Positions 26,560 through 36,120 are shown, numbered from the stretch's first letter. The stretch is DNA of 64,000 bases from Caulobacteraceae bacterium (GCA_947475465.1 CANJLK010000009.1:1-64000); one strand, 5' to 3'. Translations and numbers: made by a program. The notes: generated by a model from the letters alone, not told the origin.

Positions 26560-29049
26560 TTGGTTGGCGTGCGCGGCGTGACGGGCGTGGTGGGATACCG
26601 CAAGGCGCGCGGGGCCGGACTGGTCCGCGGGCTGGCGTTCCTGGCCGGCGCCGCCAGCCTGGGCGGCGCGGCGCAGGCCGCGGACCTGGGGGCCGAGGCG
26701 GCCGCGCCCATGGTGTCGCAAGTGGACGTGGTGGGCAGTCACCGGCCCCTCAATCGCGATACCGGCCTCAGCGTCCTGCCGACCTCGGTTCAGGACACGC
26801 CCCAGGCGATCAGCGTGATCGACGCCGCGCAACTGAAGGCCCAGGGGGTCAACAGCCTGGAGGGCGCGCTGCGCAACGTGCCCGGCATCACCATCGCGAT
26901 CGGCGAGGGCGGCACGCTCTCCGGCGACCAGTTCAAGATCCGCGGCTTCGACGCCAAGGACGATGTCTATATCGACGGGCTTCGGGACTTCGGGGCCTAC
27001 ACCCGCGACAGCTTCAACTACGAGGAGGTCCAGGTCCTGAAAGGCCCCTCCGGCGCCATGTTCGGCCGCGGGACCACCGGCGGGGCGATCAACACGCTCT
27101 CCAAGCGGCCCCGGCTGGAGGACTTCACCAGCTTCGACGCCTACGCCGGCGCCGGCGACTACAGGCGCGCGCTCGCCGATATCAACCACCGCCTGGGCAA
27201 AACCACCGCCGCGCGCCTGACACTGATGGGCACGGACACCGGCGTGGTCGACCGCGACCACATCTATAACCGCCGCTGGGGGGCGGCCCTGACGGTGGCG
27301 ACGGGCGTCGGGACCGACACAACGGCCCAGGCCAGCTATCTGCACCAGCACAGCCGTGGCCGGCCCGACTACGGGATCATCATCGTCCAGAAGCCCGGCG
27401 ATATCGTCGCCCTGCCGGCCAGCGAATATGGGGTGGGGGTCGAGCGTTCGACCTTCACCGGCTACCTGAACGACGTCGACCGTAACGACGCCGACATCCT
27501 GACGGTGCGGCTCAGCCACCGGGTCAATGACAAGGTCAGCCTGACATCCGACACCCGCTACGGCGTCTATTCCCGGTACTTCCAGTATTCGACACTGGAC
27601 CAGTGCGCGGCGGCCTGCACCGCCGCCCTGTTCGACGGCAATCCGGCGACCGAGGCCAACGGCGGCAACGGCGGCCAGGGTCCCTACGACATGGACGCCT
27701 GGGGCCTGCAGAACATCACGACGGCGCGGATCGACTACGATCTCGGCCGGCTCAAGAACCAGCTGATCGTTGGCGTCGACCTGTCGCGCCAGGAGAACGA
27801 CAAGACGATCTTCGCCTATGCGCTGCCGGTGGGCTTCGCCACCCGCCCGGCCATCCCGCGGCCGCTGGTCGATCCCAATCCGAATTTCCCCGCCGGCTAC
27901 GCCGTGTTCCGCGCCATCCCCGGCCAGAACATCAGCTGCGCCGGGGCGCTCAACTGCACCACGGTGGTGAACGGGATCACGGTCTCCACCAACACCTTGG
28001 GAACGGCCACGCAGAAGAGCTCCGGCAAGTCCACCGACGCCGGGGTCTTCCTGACCGACAGGCTGTGGTTCAGCGACACCCTGTCGATAATCGGCAGCTA
28101 CCGCGTCGACCGCTACACCGCCGAGCTGGCCTCTCTGGCGTTCAACAATACGACCAGCACCATCAAGGTCGCCCCGACCCTGAAGAGCCCGAGGGTCAGC
28201 GTCGTGTTCGAGCCGGCGCGCGCCCAGACCTACTATGTCTCCTGGGGCCGCTCGCAGACCCCGCAGGGCACGTCCATCGTCGGCGCCGGCGCGGCGCTGG
28301 CGGTCACCACCAAGGACCTGGCGCCCGAGGACAGCGAAATCTGGGAGGCCGGCGCCAAGGTGGCCGTTCCAGGCACGCGCCTGTCGGCCACCGCCTCGCT
28401 GTTCGACATCAAGAAGGACAACGCCCTGCAGACCGACCCGGCCACCGGCTTCCTGCAGGCCCAGTCGGGCGAGCGCCAGGAGGTCAAGGGGATCGAGCTG
28501 GGCCTCACAGGCCGGCTGAACCCCGACTGGACGGTGACCGCCGGCTACACCCACCTCGACGCCAGGATCAAGGAGTCCTACGCCAACTGCACCGTGGCGG
28601 CGGCCAACGCCGCCGGCGTCCCCGCGGCGATCATCTGCCCGGTCAATGTCACAGCCGCCATCCCGGTGGCCAACCAGGTCGCGGTGGGCCGGCAGGTGAC
28701 CTTCGTGCCCAGGGACTCGGCCAGCCTGTTCACCACCTACGACTTCTCAGACTGGATCGAGGGCCTCTCGGTCGGGGGCGACGTGATCTATCAGTCCGTG
28801 ACCCCGGTGGCCTATGCGGCGCGCAGCGTCAGCTTCGCCGACCGGACCAGTCAGACGGCGCTTCGGATTTCGCAGACGCCGCAGAACGTCACCCTCGACG
28901 CCTTCGTGGCGTACAAGGCCGGGCGCTACCGCGTCTCGATCAACGGCTACAACCTGGCAGACCGGCTGAATTACACCCAGGTGTTCAGCAACCGCGCGGT
29001 TCCCGCGGCCGGCCGCACGATCATCCTTTCCATCGGCGCGACCTTCTAG
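26560..29049 (+). CDS. TonB-dependent catecholate siderophore receptor (Fiu-like)
   Basis: The protein has up to 829 residues. The start is uncertain (TTG 26560, or GTG 26569 or 26578). A signal peptide ends around AQAADLG. A plug domain follows with [35 protein letters not shown] and [20 protein letters not shown], then a beta-barrel ending in aromatic F (SIGATF). It imports ferric siderophores through the outer membrane with energy from TonB-ExbBD. The downstream piuC gene and the upstream Fur-like box support a role in iron uptake. Confidence 0.92.
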   Translation: MVGVRGVTGVVGYRKARGAGLVRGLAFLAGAASLGGAAQAADLGAEAAAPMVSQVDVVGSHRPLNRDTGLSVLPTSVQDTPQAISVIDAAQLKAQGVNSLEGALRNVPGITIAIGEGGTLSGDQFKIRGFDAKDDVYIDGLRDFGAYTRDSFNYEEVQVLKGPSGAMFGRGTTGGAINTLSKRPRLEDFTSFDAYAGAGDYRRALADINHRLGKTTAARLTLMGTDTGVVDRDHIYNRRWGAALTVATGVGTDTTAQASYLHQHSRGRPDYGIIIVQKPGDIVALPASEYGVGVERSTFTGYLNDVDRNDADILTVRLSHRVNDKVSLTSDTRYGVYSRYFQYSTLDQCAAACTAALFDGNPATEANGGNGGQGPYDMDAWGLQNITTARIDYDLGRLKNQLIVGVDLSRQENDKTIFAYALPVGFATRPAIPRPLVDPNPNFPAGYAVFRAIPGQNISCAGALNCTTVVNGITVSTNTLGTATQKSSGKSTDAGVFLTDRLWFSDTLSIIGSYRVDRYTAELASLAFNNTTSTIKVAPTLKSPRVSVVFEPARAQTYYVSWGRSQTPQGTSIVGAGAALAVTTKDLAPEDSEIWEAGAKVAVPGTRLSATASLFDIKKDNALQTDPATGFLQAQSGERQEVKGIELGLTGRLNPDWTVTAGYTHLDARIKESYANCTVAAANAAGVPAAIICPVNVTAAIPVANQVAVGRQVTFVPRDSASLFTTYDFSDWIEGLSVGGDVIYQSVTPVAYAARSVSFADRTSQTALRISQTPQNVTLDAFVAYKAGRYRVSINGYNLADRLNYTQVFSNRAVPAAGRTIILSIGATF

Positions 29050-29077
29050 GCCGGCCGTTCCAAGCCAAGGCGCCCCG

Positions 29078-29755
29078 ATGCTGCTGCATGTCGAGAATGT
29101 CCTGACCCCGGACCAGGTGGCCCAGTGCCACGAGGTCCTCGCGGCCCAGTCCTGGGTCGACGGCAAGGTGACCGCCGGCGAGCAGTCGGCCCGGGCCAAG
29201 CGCAACCTGCAGGTCCCTCAGGACGCGCCCGCCGCGCGCGAGCTGGGCGAGATGATCCTGGGCGCGCTCGGCCGCCATCCGATCTTCGTGTCGGCGGGAC
29301 TGCCGCTCAGGGTCTATCCGCCGCTGTTCAATCGCTATGATGCAGGCATGGGGTTCGACACCCATGTGGACAACGCCATCCGGTTCGCCGGGCCGGTGCG
29401 GTTCCGGACCGACCTGTCGGCCACGCTCTTCCTCAGCGATCCCGACGCCTACGACGGCGGCGAACTGATCGTCGAGGACACCTTCGGCGAGCACGCCGTG
29501 AAGCTGCCGGCCGGCGACTTGATCCTCTATCCGGCGTCCAGCCTGCATCGGGTGGCGCCGGTCACCCGCGGCGCCCGCTGGGCCGCGTTTTTCTGGGCGC
29601 AGTCGATGGTGCGGTCGGACGAACAGCGGGCGCTGCTGTTCGGGCTGGACAACGCCATCCAGGCGCTCAGCCTCAAGGTCGGCCAGGGCGATCCGGAGGT
29701 GGTGAGCCTGGCCGGGACCTACAACAACCTGCTGCGGATGTGGGCCGACGTCTGA
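29078..29755 (+). CDS. piuC: PiuC-family Fe(II)/2-oxoglutarate dioxygenase (PKHD-type hydroxylase)
   Basis: The 225-residue protein has the iron triad His96-x-Asp98 (FDTHVDN) and His157 (SSLHRVAP), with the 2-oxoglutarate-binding Arg in [12 protein letters not shown]. It begins 28 bases after the siderophore receptor gene, the same order as fiu-ybiX in enterobacteria and piuA-piuC in pseudomonads. The molecular substrate of PiuC is not established; it supports use of siderophore iron. Confidence 0.93.
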   Translation: MLLHVENVLTPDQVAQCHEVLAAQSWVDGKVTAGEQSARAKRNLQVPQDAPAARELGEMILGALGRHPIFVSAGLPLRVYPPLFNRYDAGMGFDTHVDNAIRFAGPVRFRTDLSATLFLSDPDAYDGGELIVEDTFGEHAVKLPAGDLILYPASSLHRVAPVTRGARWAAFFWAQSMVRSDEQRALLFGLDNAIQALSLKVGQGDPEVVSLAGTYNNLLRMWADV

Positions 29756-29917
29756 CCCCTGGCGGGCGCGTTCAGATCGTAACGATCCGGTCACCAAACT
29801 GCGTCCAGCCTCGTGGATGATTCGTATCCCGACTGTGCGGCGCCATCCTTGCAGGGGCCGCGCAACCAACTGGTCCGCGTAGAGTTCCCTAGTCAGGCCC
29901 TCTTCAGGGAAAGCCCG

Positions 29918-30157
29918 ATGTCCACCCTCGCCATCGCCTCGCGCAATTCGCCGCTTCGCCCCTTCGCCATCATGGCGTCGGTAGCCTTTGTGATCGGCTT
30001 CCTGGGCTACCTGACGCTGGCCGGCGTGACCCTCGACCAGTTACAGGCGCAGATGTCGCTGATCGCCGCGCCACAGGCCCCGGCGATGGAAAACGCCGCC
30101 TCCGCGCCGGTACTCGCTGCGCCGGCCGATCCCTGGGACCAGCCCCGTAAGATCTAA
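29918..30157 (+). CDS. short single-span membrane protein, unknown
   Basis: From ATG 29918, with aggga upstream, the product has 79 residues. It has one hydrophobic helix (about residues 18-40, FAIMASVAFVIGFLGYL) and an Ala/Pro-rich C-terminus. No family is recognised. Its stop overlaps the stop of the convergent CysQ-like gene by four bases. Confidence 0.6.
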   Translation: MSTLAIASRNSPLRPFAIMASVAFVIGFLGYLTLAGVTLDQLQAQMSLIAAPQAPAMENAASAPVLAAPADPWDQPRKI

Positions 30158-30930
30158 GCCCCCCGGGCCACGAACCAGCCGTTCTTGAAGCCCTTGTCAG
30201 CCTTGCCATAGGCGAAGGCCTCGCCCTCCGGCGTGGTCACCCGCCCGCCGGCGCCTTCCAGCACCGCCTGGCCGGCGGCGATGTCCCATTCCATGGTCGT
30301 GCCATGACGCGGATAGATGTCGGCGCCGCCCTCCGCGATCCGACACAGCTTGATGGAGGAATCCATCGCCTGGGTGCGGTCGAAGCCATATTGCGCGGCC
30401 AGGGCGGCGGCGGTCTCGGCGCTCATGGTGTGGCTGATCAGGGCCACGGCGTCGCCCTTGGGCCAGGCGCGCGCGCGGACAGGTTCCGGCGGGCCGCCGT
30501 CGCGGCGCTTCACGGTCCCCGCGGCCGTGGTGAACCAGGTTTCGCCCGTGGGCGGGGCGGTCACCGCGCCGGCGACCGGCCGGCCGTTCTCGATCAGGCC
30601 GATGTTGACGGTGAAGTTGGGGTCGCCCTTCACGAAGGCCTTGGTGCCGTCCAGCGGATCGACCAGGAAGAACCGGGGGCCGATCTCGTCGGGCGTGCCG
30701 AATTCGCTGGCGTCTTCCTCCGAGACCACGGGAATGTCCGGGAAGCGCTCGGCCAGCGCCTTCAGGATCAGGGCCTCGCCCTTCTGGTCCGCTTCGGTGA
30801 CCGGGCTGGCGTCGGCCTTGTGGGTCACCGCCAGCCCTGAGCGCCAGAGCGGCAGGATCAGCCGTGCCGCCGCCTCGCAGATGTCGGCCAGCTGGGCCCC
30901 GATGTCGTTGTTATCGTGCGCTTGCGTCAT
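30154..30930 (-). CDS. inositol-monophosphatase-family 3'(2'),5'-bisphosphate nucleotidase (CysQ-like)
   Basis: The start is ATG 30930, which overlaps the DUF3553 stop; the product has 258 residues. Family motifs are VVSEEDA with metal-binding Glu, FLVDPLDGTKAFVKGDPNFTV, and WDIAAGQAVLEGAGG. The LVDPLDGTK-F pattern favours CysQ, which removes adenosine 3',5'-bisphosphate from sulfate assimilation; histidinol phosphatase HisN is the alternative. Confidence 0.88.
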   Translation of the reverse strand: MTQAHDNNDIGAQLADICEAAARLILPLWRSGLAVTHKADASPVTEADQKGEALILKALAERFPDIPVVSEEDASEFGTPDEIGPRFFLVDPLDGTKAFVKGDPNFTVNIGLIENGRPVAGAVTAPPTGETWFTTAAGTVKRRDGGPPEPVRARAWPKGDAVALISHTMSAETAAALAAQYGFDRTQAMDSSIKLCRIAEGGADIYPRHGTTMEWDIAAGQAVLEGAGGRVTTPEGEAFAYGKADKGFKNGWFVARGA

Positions 30931-31124
30931 AGAACCCTCGGGTCGTCGCCCACATAGATCAGCCGCACCACGGCGCAGTCGATCACCTGCTTGCCGGCGT
31001 GCTCGAAATTCACCGTCACCCGGGCGCCCGCCACCGACTGCACCTGGCCCAGGCCCCAATCCGCCGCGCCCGGATGGCGGACCATAGCGCCGGGTTCCAG
31101 GAAGGGGTCGGCGCGGTGCGGCAT
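30927..31124 (-). CDS. DUF3553 small protein
   Basis: The 65-residue protein has the DUF3553 pattern FLEPGAMVRHPGAADWGLGQ and VTVNFEHAGKQVID. This resembles the small beta-barrel (SH3-like) segment also found at the end of some UvrD/PcrA helicases. It lacks any membrane or signal region. It is coupled to the CysQ-like gene by an ATGA overlap. Its function is not known. Confidence 0.85.
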   Translation of the reverse strand: MPHRADPFLEPGAMVRHPGAADWGLGQVQSVAGARVTVNFEHAGKQVIDCAVVRLIYVGDDPRVL

Positions 31125-31189
31125 TGGCCGCTGTCATATGAGGCCACGGCGGTTTTCCAAAGGCTCAAATCAGCCCAAGGTCCGCCCCC

Positions 31190-31852
31190 ATGACCGACGC
31201 CCCTGACGACACCGACCAGTCCCTGAAGCCCGCCGAGCTGGCGGCGTTCCTGGCGGCGCGCCTTTGCCATGACTTCATCAGCCCTGCCAGCGCCATCGTC
31301 TCGGGTCTGGACCTGCTCGAAGACCCCACGGCCCAGGATATGCGCGAGGAGGCCATGGGCCTGATCTCCTCCTCGGCCCGCAAGCTGGCAGACCTCTTGT
31401 CCTTCTGCCGGGTGGCGTTCGGCGCCTCGGCCAGCGCCCAGACCTTCGATCCGCGCGAACTCGCGACCCTGGCGCAAGGTGTGTTCCGGCACATGCGCGC
31501 CGAACTTGTCTGGGACGCCGACATGCCGGCGGTGAGCAAGCCCGTGGCCCGCACGCTCCTGAATTTGGCCCAGATGGCCGGGGCGGCGCTGCCGACCGGG
31601 GGCACAGCGACGGTCCGCCTCGCCGAAGCAGGCGGCCTTGTCGATATTACTGTCGAGGCGGTGGGTCCCAGAGCGCGTCTGCGGCCCGAGGTGCTGGCCG
31701 GATTGCAAGGACAGGGCCCAGGCGAGGGCATGCACGGCCATTGGGTCCAGGCGCGCTACGTGAGCCTGCTGGTGGCCGACGCCGGCGGCACGGTGAGCGC
31801 AGAGGCCGGCGAGGAACGGGTTGTCCTGACGGCGCAACTCAAGCTTGATTGA
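31190..31852 (+). CDS. chpT: histidine phosphotransferase ChpT
   Basis: The 220-residue protein begins with the dimerising phosphoacceptor helix LAARLCHDFISPASAIVSG, with His27 as acceptor. A degenerate HATPase-like domain that does not bind ATP ends with HWVQARYVSLLVADAGG. In Caulobacterales it relays phosphate from the hybrid kinase CckA to CtrA and CpdR to control the cell cycle. It is divergent from DUF3553, and its presence is a strong taxonomic marker. Confidence 0.93.
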   Translation: MTDAPDDTDQSLKPAELAAFLAARLCHDFISPASAIVSGLDLLEDPTAQDMREEAMGLISSSARKLADLLSFCRVAFGASASAQTFDPRELATLAQGVFRHMRAELVWDADMPAVSKPVARTLLNLAQMAGAALPTGGTATVRLAEAGGLVDITVEAVGPRARLRPEVLAGLQGQGPGEGMHGHWVQARYVSLLVADAGGTVSAEAGEERVVLTAQLKLD

Positions 31853-31920
31853 GGTCAATGACCTCTAGGCGTTCCCAGACTAACCTTTGATAGTCGCCTT
31901 CCGCGACGAAAGGTCCTGAA

Positions 31921-32349
31921 ATGCGCGCGCCCTCCATGCTCACAGTAGGGTGCCTGATCGGCGCCATGCTCGCCGGTCCGACCCAGGCCCAGCCTGGCCC
32001 GCGCGGCGACGCCGGCCGCCAGCCTCCGCCCCGCCAGGAAGAGGCCCAGCACTATTACAACGGCCGCTGGGTCGGACAGGACGAATGGAGCCGCCATAGC
32101 GCCGAGCGCGACAGCTGGGCGCGCCAGCACCAGCAGCGCAGAGGCCGTAACGACGACAGCACGGCGCTGATCGCGGGTATCCTCGGTTTCGCCCTGGGCG
32201 CGGCGATCGTCGGTTCGTCCCAGCAGGCCGAACACGCCCGCACGGCGGACACCAGCTGGGACAGCTACTGCGCCCGGAAGTACCGCAGCTATGACCGCCG
32301 CAGCCGGACCTATCTTGGGGTCGACGGCCTGCGCCATTATTGCCAGTAG
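31921..32349 (+). CDS. BA14K-like exported protein
   Basis: The 142-residue protein has a signal peptide (cleavage near TQAQPG), a charged Gln/Arg-rich linker and a hydrophobic segment STALIAGILGFALGAAIVGS. The C-terminal block CARKYRSYDRRSRTYLGVDG with a final Cys is typical of the BA14K family. These are envelope proteins of unclear role, described as lectin-like in Brucella. Confidence 0.75.
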   Translation: MRAPSMLTVGCLIGAMLAGPTQAQPGPRGDAGRQPPPRQEEAQHYYNGRWVGQDEWSRHSAERDSWARQHQQRRGRNDDSTALIAGILGFALGAAIVGSSQQAEHARTADTSWDSYCARKYRSYDRRSRTYLGVDGLRHYCQ

Positions 32350-32357
32350 GCGCGGGC

Positions 32358-32888
32358 GTGCGGGGGCGGGCGCAAGGGGTGCGATGGCTGGCCCTGGCGC
32401 TCTGCGCCCTGCTCGCCGGTTGCGCCACGCGATCGGGTCCGGCGCCACAGGCGGCGTCGCCTAGGCCTGAGGCGCACGGCCGCTCTAGCCAGATGGTGTC
32501 CGGCGATACGACGGGCCTTGGAATATCAGGGGCGGAAACGCCGCCGGCCCTCAAGGCGATCGCCGCGGCGCCCTACGCCCTGTCCTCGCCGCGTGACTGC
32601 GCCACCCTGGCCCGCGAGATCGACGAAATCGACGCCCTGCTCGGGCCCGACGTGGACGCGCTCGCCGCAGACCCAAAGGGCGGCCTGGACCGCGCGGCGA
32701 ATCAGGCCATCGGCTCGGCGGTTCGCGGCGCTATCCCCTATCGCTGGGTCCTGCGCTGGATGACCCAGGCCGGGAAGATGGACCGCGAACTGCGCCAGGC
32801 GGTTCTCGCCGGCACGGCGCGGCGGGGCTATCTGAAGGGTGTTCGGCAAGGGATCGGCTGTCCGCCGCCGGCCTCCACGGGTCCTTAA
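32358..32888 (+). CDS. probable lipoprotein of unknown function
   Basis: The N-terminus WLALALCALLAGCATR holds a lipobox (LAGC). The remainder (about 150 residues) has a conserved-looking part RDCATLAREIDEIDALLGPD and an Ala-rich helix region RAANQAIGSAVRGAIPYRWVLRWM. Starts possible are GTG 32358 (used here) and GTG 32379. It precedes the cheY gene by 49 bases. Family not recognised. Confidence 0.7.
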   Translation: MRGRAQGVRWLALALCALLAGCATRSGPAPQAASPRPEAHGRSSQMVSGDTTGLGISGAETPPALKAIAAAPYALSSPRDCATLAREIDEIDALLGPDVDALAADPKGGLDRAANQAIGSAVRGAIPYRWVLRWMTQAGKMDRELRQAVLAGTARRGYLKGVRQGIGCPPPASTGP

Positions 32889-32937
32889 CCATCTGCGCGC
32901 GACAGTCGCCCCCTGCAATCAAAGGAGCGCCCGGGGC

Positions 32938-33303
32938 GTGAAGACCTGCCTGGTGGTCGACGACAGCCGCGTGATCCGCAAGGTCGCGCGCCGGATCCTT
33001 GAGGATCTGGGCTTCGCCGTGGCCGAGGCGGGCGACGGCGCCGACGCGCTCGCCTGGTGCCGCACGACCATGCCGGACGCTGTCCTGCTGGACTGGAATA
33101 TGCCCGTGATGAACGGGATCGAATTCCTGCGCCTGCTGCGGGCCGAGCCGGGCGGGGCGGCGCCGAAGGTGATCTTCTGCTCGGTGGAGAACGATCTGGC
33201 GCGGATCCGCGAGGCGTTGGATGGCGGCGCCGACGAATACATCATGAAGCCCTTCGACGGCGATATCGTCGCCTCGAAGCTGGCCATGGCCGGTGTGGCA
33301 TGA
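32938..33303 (+). CDS. CheY-like single-domain response regulator
   Basis: From GTG 32938, with aaggag upstream, the 121-residue receiver has acidic Asp8/Asp9, phospho-acceptor Asp52 (LLDWNMPVMNG), switch residue Ser82 (FCSVEND) and Lys104 (YIMKPF). It has no output domain, so it acts by protein contact, as chemotaxis CheY proteins do at the motor. It is coupled to the CheR-like gene by ATGA. Confidence 0.92.
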   Translation: MKTCLVVDDSRVIRKVARRILEDLGFAVAEAGDGADALAWCRTTMPDAVLLDWNMPVMNGIEFLRLLRAEPGGAAPKVIFCSVENDLARIREALDGGADEYIMKPFDGDIVASKLAMAGVA

Positions 33304-34103
33304 ACCCGCGCGACCGCGAACTGGTGGCCGACCTCTGCGCCCGCCGCGCCGGGCTCAGGGTGGATCCCGAGAAGGCCTATCTGTTGGAGAACCGCCTGGC
33401 CCCGGTGGCGCGGCGCGAGGGCTACCAGTCGGCGCACGATCTGGTGGCCGCCATCCGCGACCGCGACGACGATCGACTGGCCTGGGCCGCGGTCGAGGCC
33501 ATGACCCCTTGCGGTACGGACTTCTTCCACGACGCGGCGGCGTTGGACGCGGCTGTGGACGACCTGTTCGTCGGGCCCGGCGCCGGCGATGGCCAACCCG
33601 TGCGCATCTGGGCGGCGAGCTGTGGCGGCGGGCAGGAGGCCTATTCCCTGGCCATGTTGCTGCATGAGCGCGCTGTGCTGACGCCCGACGTCGAACTCTT
33701 CGCGACGGATCTCAGCGAGCGGCGGCTGGAGGCGGCCCAGGCGGGCCTGTACAGCCAGTTCGAGGTGCAGCGCGGCCTGGCGGCGCGCCGCTTGGTGCGG
33801 CACTTCGAGGCGCACGAGGCCGGCTTCGTCCTCTCGCCCCACCTGCGCCGGACCCTCCGCTGGGCGCGGGTCAACCTGCTCGACGATCCAGAGCGGCATG
33901 GGAAGTTCGATCTGATTGTCTGCCGCCAACCCTTCGGCGGCTATCTTGACGCCGCCCGCGAGCGGATGATCGGCCATCTGGCCAGCGCGCTGAAGCCGCA
34001 CGGCCGGCTGATGCTGGGGGCGGGCGAAACCTACCCGGGCCTCGTCGAAGCCGGCCGGCCCGGACTTTACCGCCCGGCGTCGCGCGTGCGCGCGGCGGCC
34101 TGA
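33300..34103 (+). CDS. divergent CheR-type methyltransferase
   Basis: The 267-residue protein has the CheR layout: an N-terminal helical domain, then a SAM-binding domain with ASCGGGQEAYSLAMLL, LFATDLSERRLEAAQAGLYSQFE and VNLLDDPERHGKFDLIVCR. Key sites differ from classical CheR: TxFFR becomes TDFFHD, GEEPYS becomes GQEAYS, and CRNVLIYF becomes CRQPFGGYL. It may have altered activity or substrate. It forms an operon with the cheY-like gene. Confidence 0.85.
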   Translation: MNPRDRELVADLCARRAGLRVDPEKAYLLENRLAPVARREGYQSAHDLVAAIRDRDDDRLAWAAVEAMTPCGTDFFHDAAALDAAVDDLFVGPGAGDGQPVRIWAASCGGGQEAYSLAMLLHERAVLTPDVELFATDLSERRLEAAQAGLYSQFEVQRGLAARRLVRHFEAHEAGFVLSPHLRRTLRWARVNLLDDPERHGKFDLIVCRQPFGGYLDAARERMIGHLASALKPHGRLMLGAGETYPGLVEAGRPGLYRPASRVRAAA

Positions 34104-34113
34104 CCAAAGAAAA

Positions 34114-34136
34114 ACCCCGCCGCGGAGCGACGGGGT
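34114..34136 (-). terminator. terminator of the entericidin gene
   Basis: Arms accccgccg and cgacggggt pair with one mismatch, and on the minus strand a T-rich tail follows. It lies 27 bases after the entericidin stop, and on the plus strand it lies just after cheR, so it may work for both. Confidence 0.75.
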
Positions 34137-34163
34137 CCTTCGGGAGTGAAACGTCGACGCTGA

Positions 34164-34301
34164 CTAGTGCTTGGCGTCTTCGGCAGTGTTCGACACAGCG
34201 TGACCGGCGGCCGAAACGTCCTTGCCGGCGCCTTCGACGGTGTTGCAGGCGGCCACGGCCATGCTGGCGGCGATCGCCATCAACAGAACAATCTTGCGCA
34301 T
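34164..34301 (-). CDS. entericidin-like small lipoprotein
   Basis: The 45-residue product begins MRKIVLLMAIAASMAVAAC with a lipobox (VAAC). The short mature part NTVEGAGKDVSAAGHAVSNT is the typical entericidin A/B sequence. GGAGAC precedes the ATG. Entericidins are small outer-membrane lipoproteins induced in stationary phase or stress. A strict EcfG-type promoter lies just upstream, so it is probably part of the general stress regulon. Confidence 0.9.
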   Translation of the reverse strand: MRKIVLLMAIAASMAVAACNTVEGAGKDVSAAGHAVSNTAEDAKH

Positions 34302-34337
34302 AGGGTTTGTCTCCAGGGTTTGAACTCTCGCTCCCAC

Positions 34338-34363
34338 AACGCCCTACGCTGCCGCTTGGTTCC
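34338..34363 (-). promoter_or_regulatory. EcfG-type promoter of the entericidin gene
   Basis: On the minus strand GGAAC (34363-34359), 17 bases and CGTT (34341-34338) stand 37 bases before the ATG. The -35 element lies inside the last codons of phyK. Confidence 0.75.
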
Positions 34364-36101
34364 CTTCCTTTGCAGCCGTCGGCTCTTGAGCATCGGCGGC
34401 GGGTGTCGGGAACAGCAGGCGGGCGGTAATGCCGCCCTGAGGATTACGCACCACCTCAGCGCGGCCGCGCAGCTGGCGGGCGAAGGCGGTCATCAGGGTC
34501 CGGCCCACGCCTGAGCGGGCCAGGGAGTCCTCGCCGGCCGATCCGTCGTCGGAAATCTCCAGCTCCGCCTCTTCGCCGTTGACCCGGAAGGCCAGGGTGA
34601 GCACGCCGCCGCGGCCGGCGAAGGCGTGCTTCTGGGCGTTGGTGATCGCTTCCACTGCGAAGAGGGCCAACGGCGCCAGGCGGTCTGGATCGATCACCAG
34701 GGCGTCGACCTGCAGGTCGGTGCGCACCTGCGGACCGTGCAGCATCTCGCCGGCCACCAGCTGGGCGGTGAGTTCCTCCAGGAACGGACGCAGGTCGACC
34801 CGCTTGAGGTCCGGGCCCTGGTAGAGGGCGCGGTAGATCAGGGCCAGAGCGGTGATCCGTTGGCGGGTGTCCGACATGGCGGCGCGGGCCGCGGGATCGG
34901 TCAGCGCCCGCTGCTGCATGTTCAGCAGGGAGGAGATGACCTGCAGGTTGTTCTTCACCCGGTGGTGGATCTCGCGCATCAGCGAGTCCTTCTGGGCCAG
35001 CGAATCCCTGAGCGAGGCGTCGCGCCCGACGATGGCGTCGGCCATGTCCTCCAGGGTCTCCGCCAGCTCGCGGATCTCCCGCGGCATCTGCTCGGCCTGG
35101 ACGGCGCGGACACTCAGCCGGCCGCGAGCGTAGAGCGAGGCGATCCGCTGAAGGTAGGCGATCCAGCGGATCACGATGCGGTCGGTGACAGCGATGACGG
35201 TGGCGAGCGCCAAGCCGAAGCTCAACAGTGGGAAGGCGATGCCGGACAGCGGATTGAGCCAGGCCCACGAGAGGATGCCCGGCGAGAGGGCCGAAAGCAC
35301 TACATAGACCTCATCACCGGCCACAGGCGCGGCCGAGTAGACCCTCCGCTGGCCGTGGGCGTCCTGGCCATACCAGACATGGGCGCCGTTGCGGCGGACC
35401 TGCTCGCGCCAGTTCAGGGGCAGGGTGCGGAAGGCGTCGGGATCGGTCTCGCTGATGTAGTGGCCGGCGGCGTCGGCCAGGGCGACGTCGGAATGGGCGG
35501 GCAAGGTGGGGTCGGACACCGAAGGCCGCAGGCTGGCGAGCGTGATGACCGCCGCGAACGCGCCCTCGAAGCCCCCGTCGGGGCCATTGGCGCGGACCGC
35601 GGCCAGCACCGAGGGCTCGGCGGCGTAGGCCGAGCCCGGATCGCGGCTGATCACCAGCTTGTCGCCGCGCTGCAGGCGCTCGAACCAGGGCCGCTGCGTC
35701 CGCTGCGGGTCCTGGGGCACGTCGCCGGCCGCGCAGGCGACGCGGCCGAGGCGGTCGAACCGGATGAGGTTGGTGTAGCCCGGAATTCCGTGCGCCACCT
35801 GGGCGAGGCGCTGGGCGCACTGGAAGCCCACCGATCCGGGGGCCAAGGTCTGCAGCAGGATGTCGGCGCCTTCCATCCGCGTGCGGGCGGTGGCGGCGCT
35901 GCGCTCAGCCGCGAAGCCGAGGTTCTGGCGAAGGGTTACGCGCTCGCGGTTGAAGGCGATGGCCGACTGGATAATTCCGAGAATCAGGACGGGCAGCAGG
36001 GCCGCCGCCAGGGCCGCGGTCAGCCTGACCCGGATGGTGCTCAGCGAACCGCCGTTCCGGGCCGTCGGGTGCGATCCGGTCGATGCGGGTAAACCGGTCA
36101 T
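34344..36101 (-). CDS. phyK: general stress response sensor kinase PhyK
   Basis: The 585-residue protein has two membrane helices (about 26-48 and 278-302) around a periplasmic sensor domain, then a HAMP-like linker. A HisKA_2 domain carries His379 (MREIHHRVKNNLQVISSLLN), and an HATPase region follows. In Caulobacter PhyK phosphorylates PhyR under stress. The gene follows sigT by 19 bases on the same strand, as expected for the GSR locus, and has no own EcfG-type promoter, so it is probably co-transcribed. Confidence 0.9.
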   Translation of the reverse strand: MTGLPASTGSHPTARNGGSLSTIRVRLTAALAAALLPVLILGIIQSAIAFNRERVTLRQNLGFAAERSAATARTRMEGADILLQTLAPGSVGFQCAQRLAQVAHGIPGYTNLIRFDRLGRVACAAGDVPQDPQRTQRPWFERLQRGDKLVISRDPGSAYAAEPSVLAAVRANGPDGGFEGAFAAVITLASLRPSVSDPTLPAHSDVALADAAGHYISETDPDAFRTLPLNWREQVRRNGAHVWYGQDAHGQRRVYSAAPVAGDEVYVVLSALSPGILSWAWLNPLSGIAFPLLSFGLALATVIAVTDRIVIRWIAYLQRIASLYARGRLSVRAVQAEQMPREIRELAETLEDMADAIVGRDASLRDSLAQKDSLMREIHHRVKNNLQVISSLLNMQQRALTDPAARAAMSDTRQRITALALIYRALYQGPDLKRVDLRPFLEELTAQLVAGEMLHGPQVRTDLQVDALVIDPDRLAPLALFAVEAITNAQKHAFAGRGGVLTLAFRVNGEEAELEISDDGSAGEDSLARSGVGRTLMTAFARQLRGRAEVVRNPQGGITARLLFPTPAADAQEPTAAKEGNQAAA

Positions 36102-36120
36102 GGAGAGCCGTTCAGCGTCC

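Noticed and set aside
26560..28554. Long minus-strand reading frame that extends the hybrid kinase by about 730 codons
   Set aside because: It is antisense to the TonB receptor gene, has low-complexity Gly/Ala/Arg/Asp composition and no domain; the kinase homology begins at ATG 26367.
29876..29901. GGAAC-N16-GGTT element on the minus strand
   Set aside because: The -10 differs from the consensus, and no gene starts downstream on that strand at a suitable distance.
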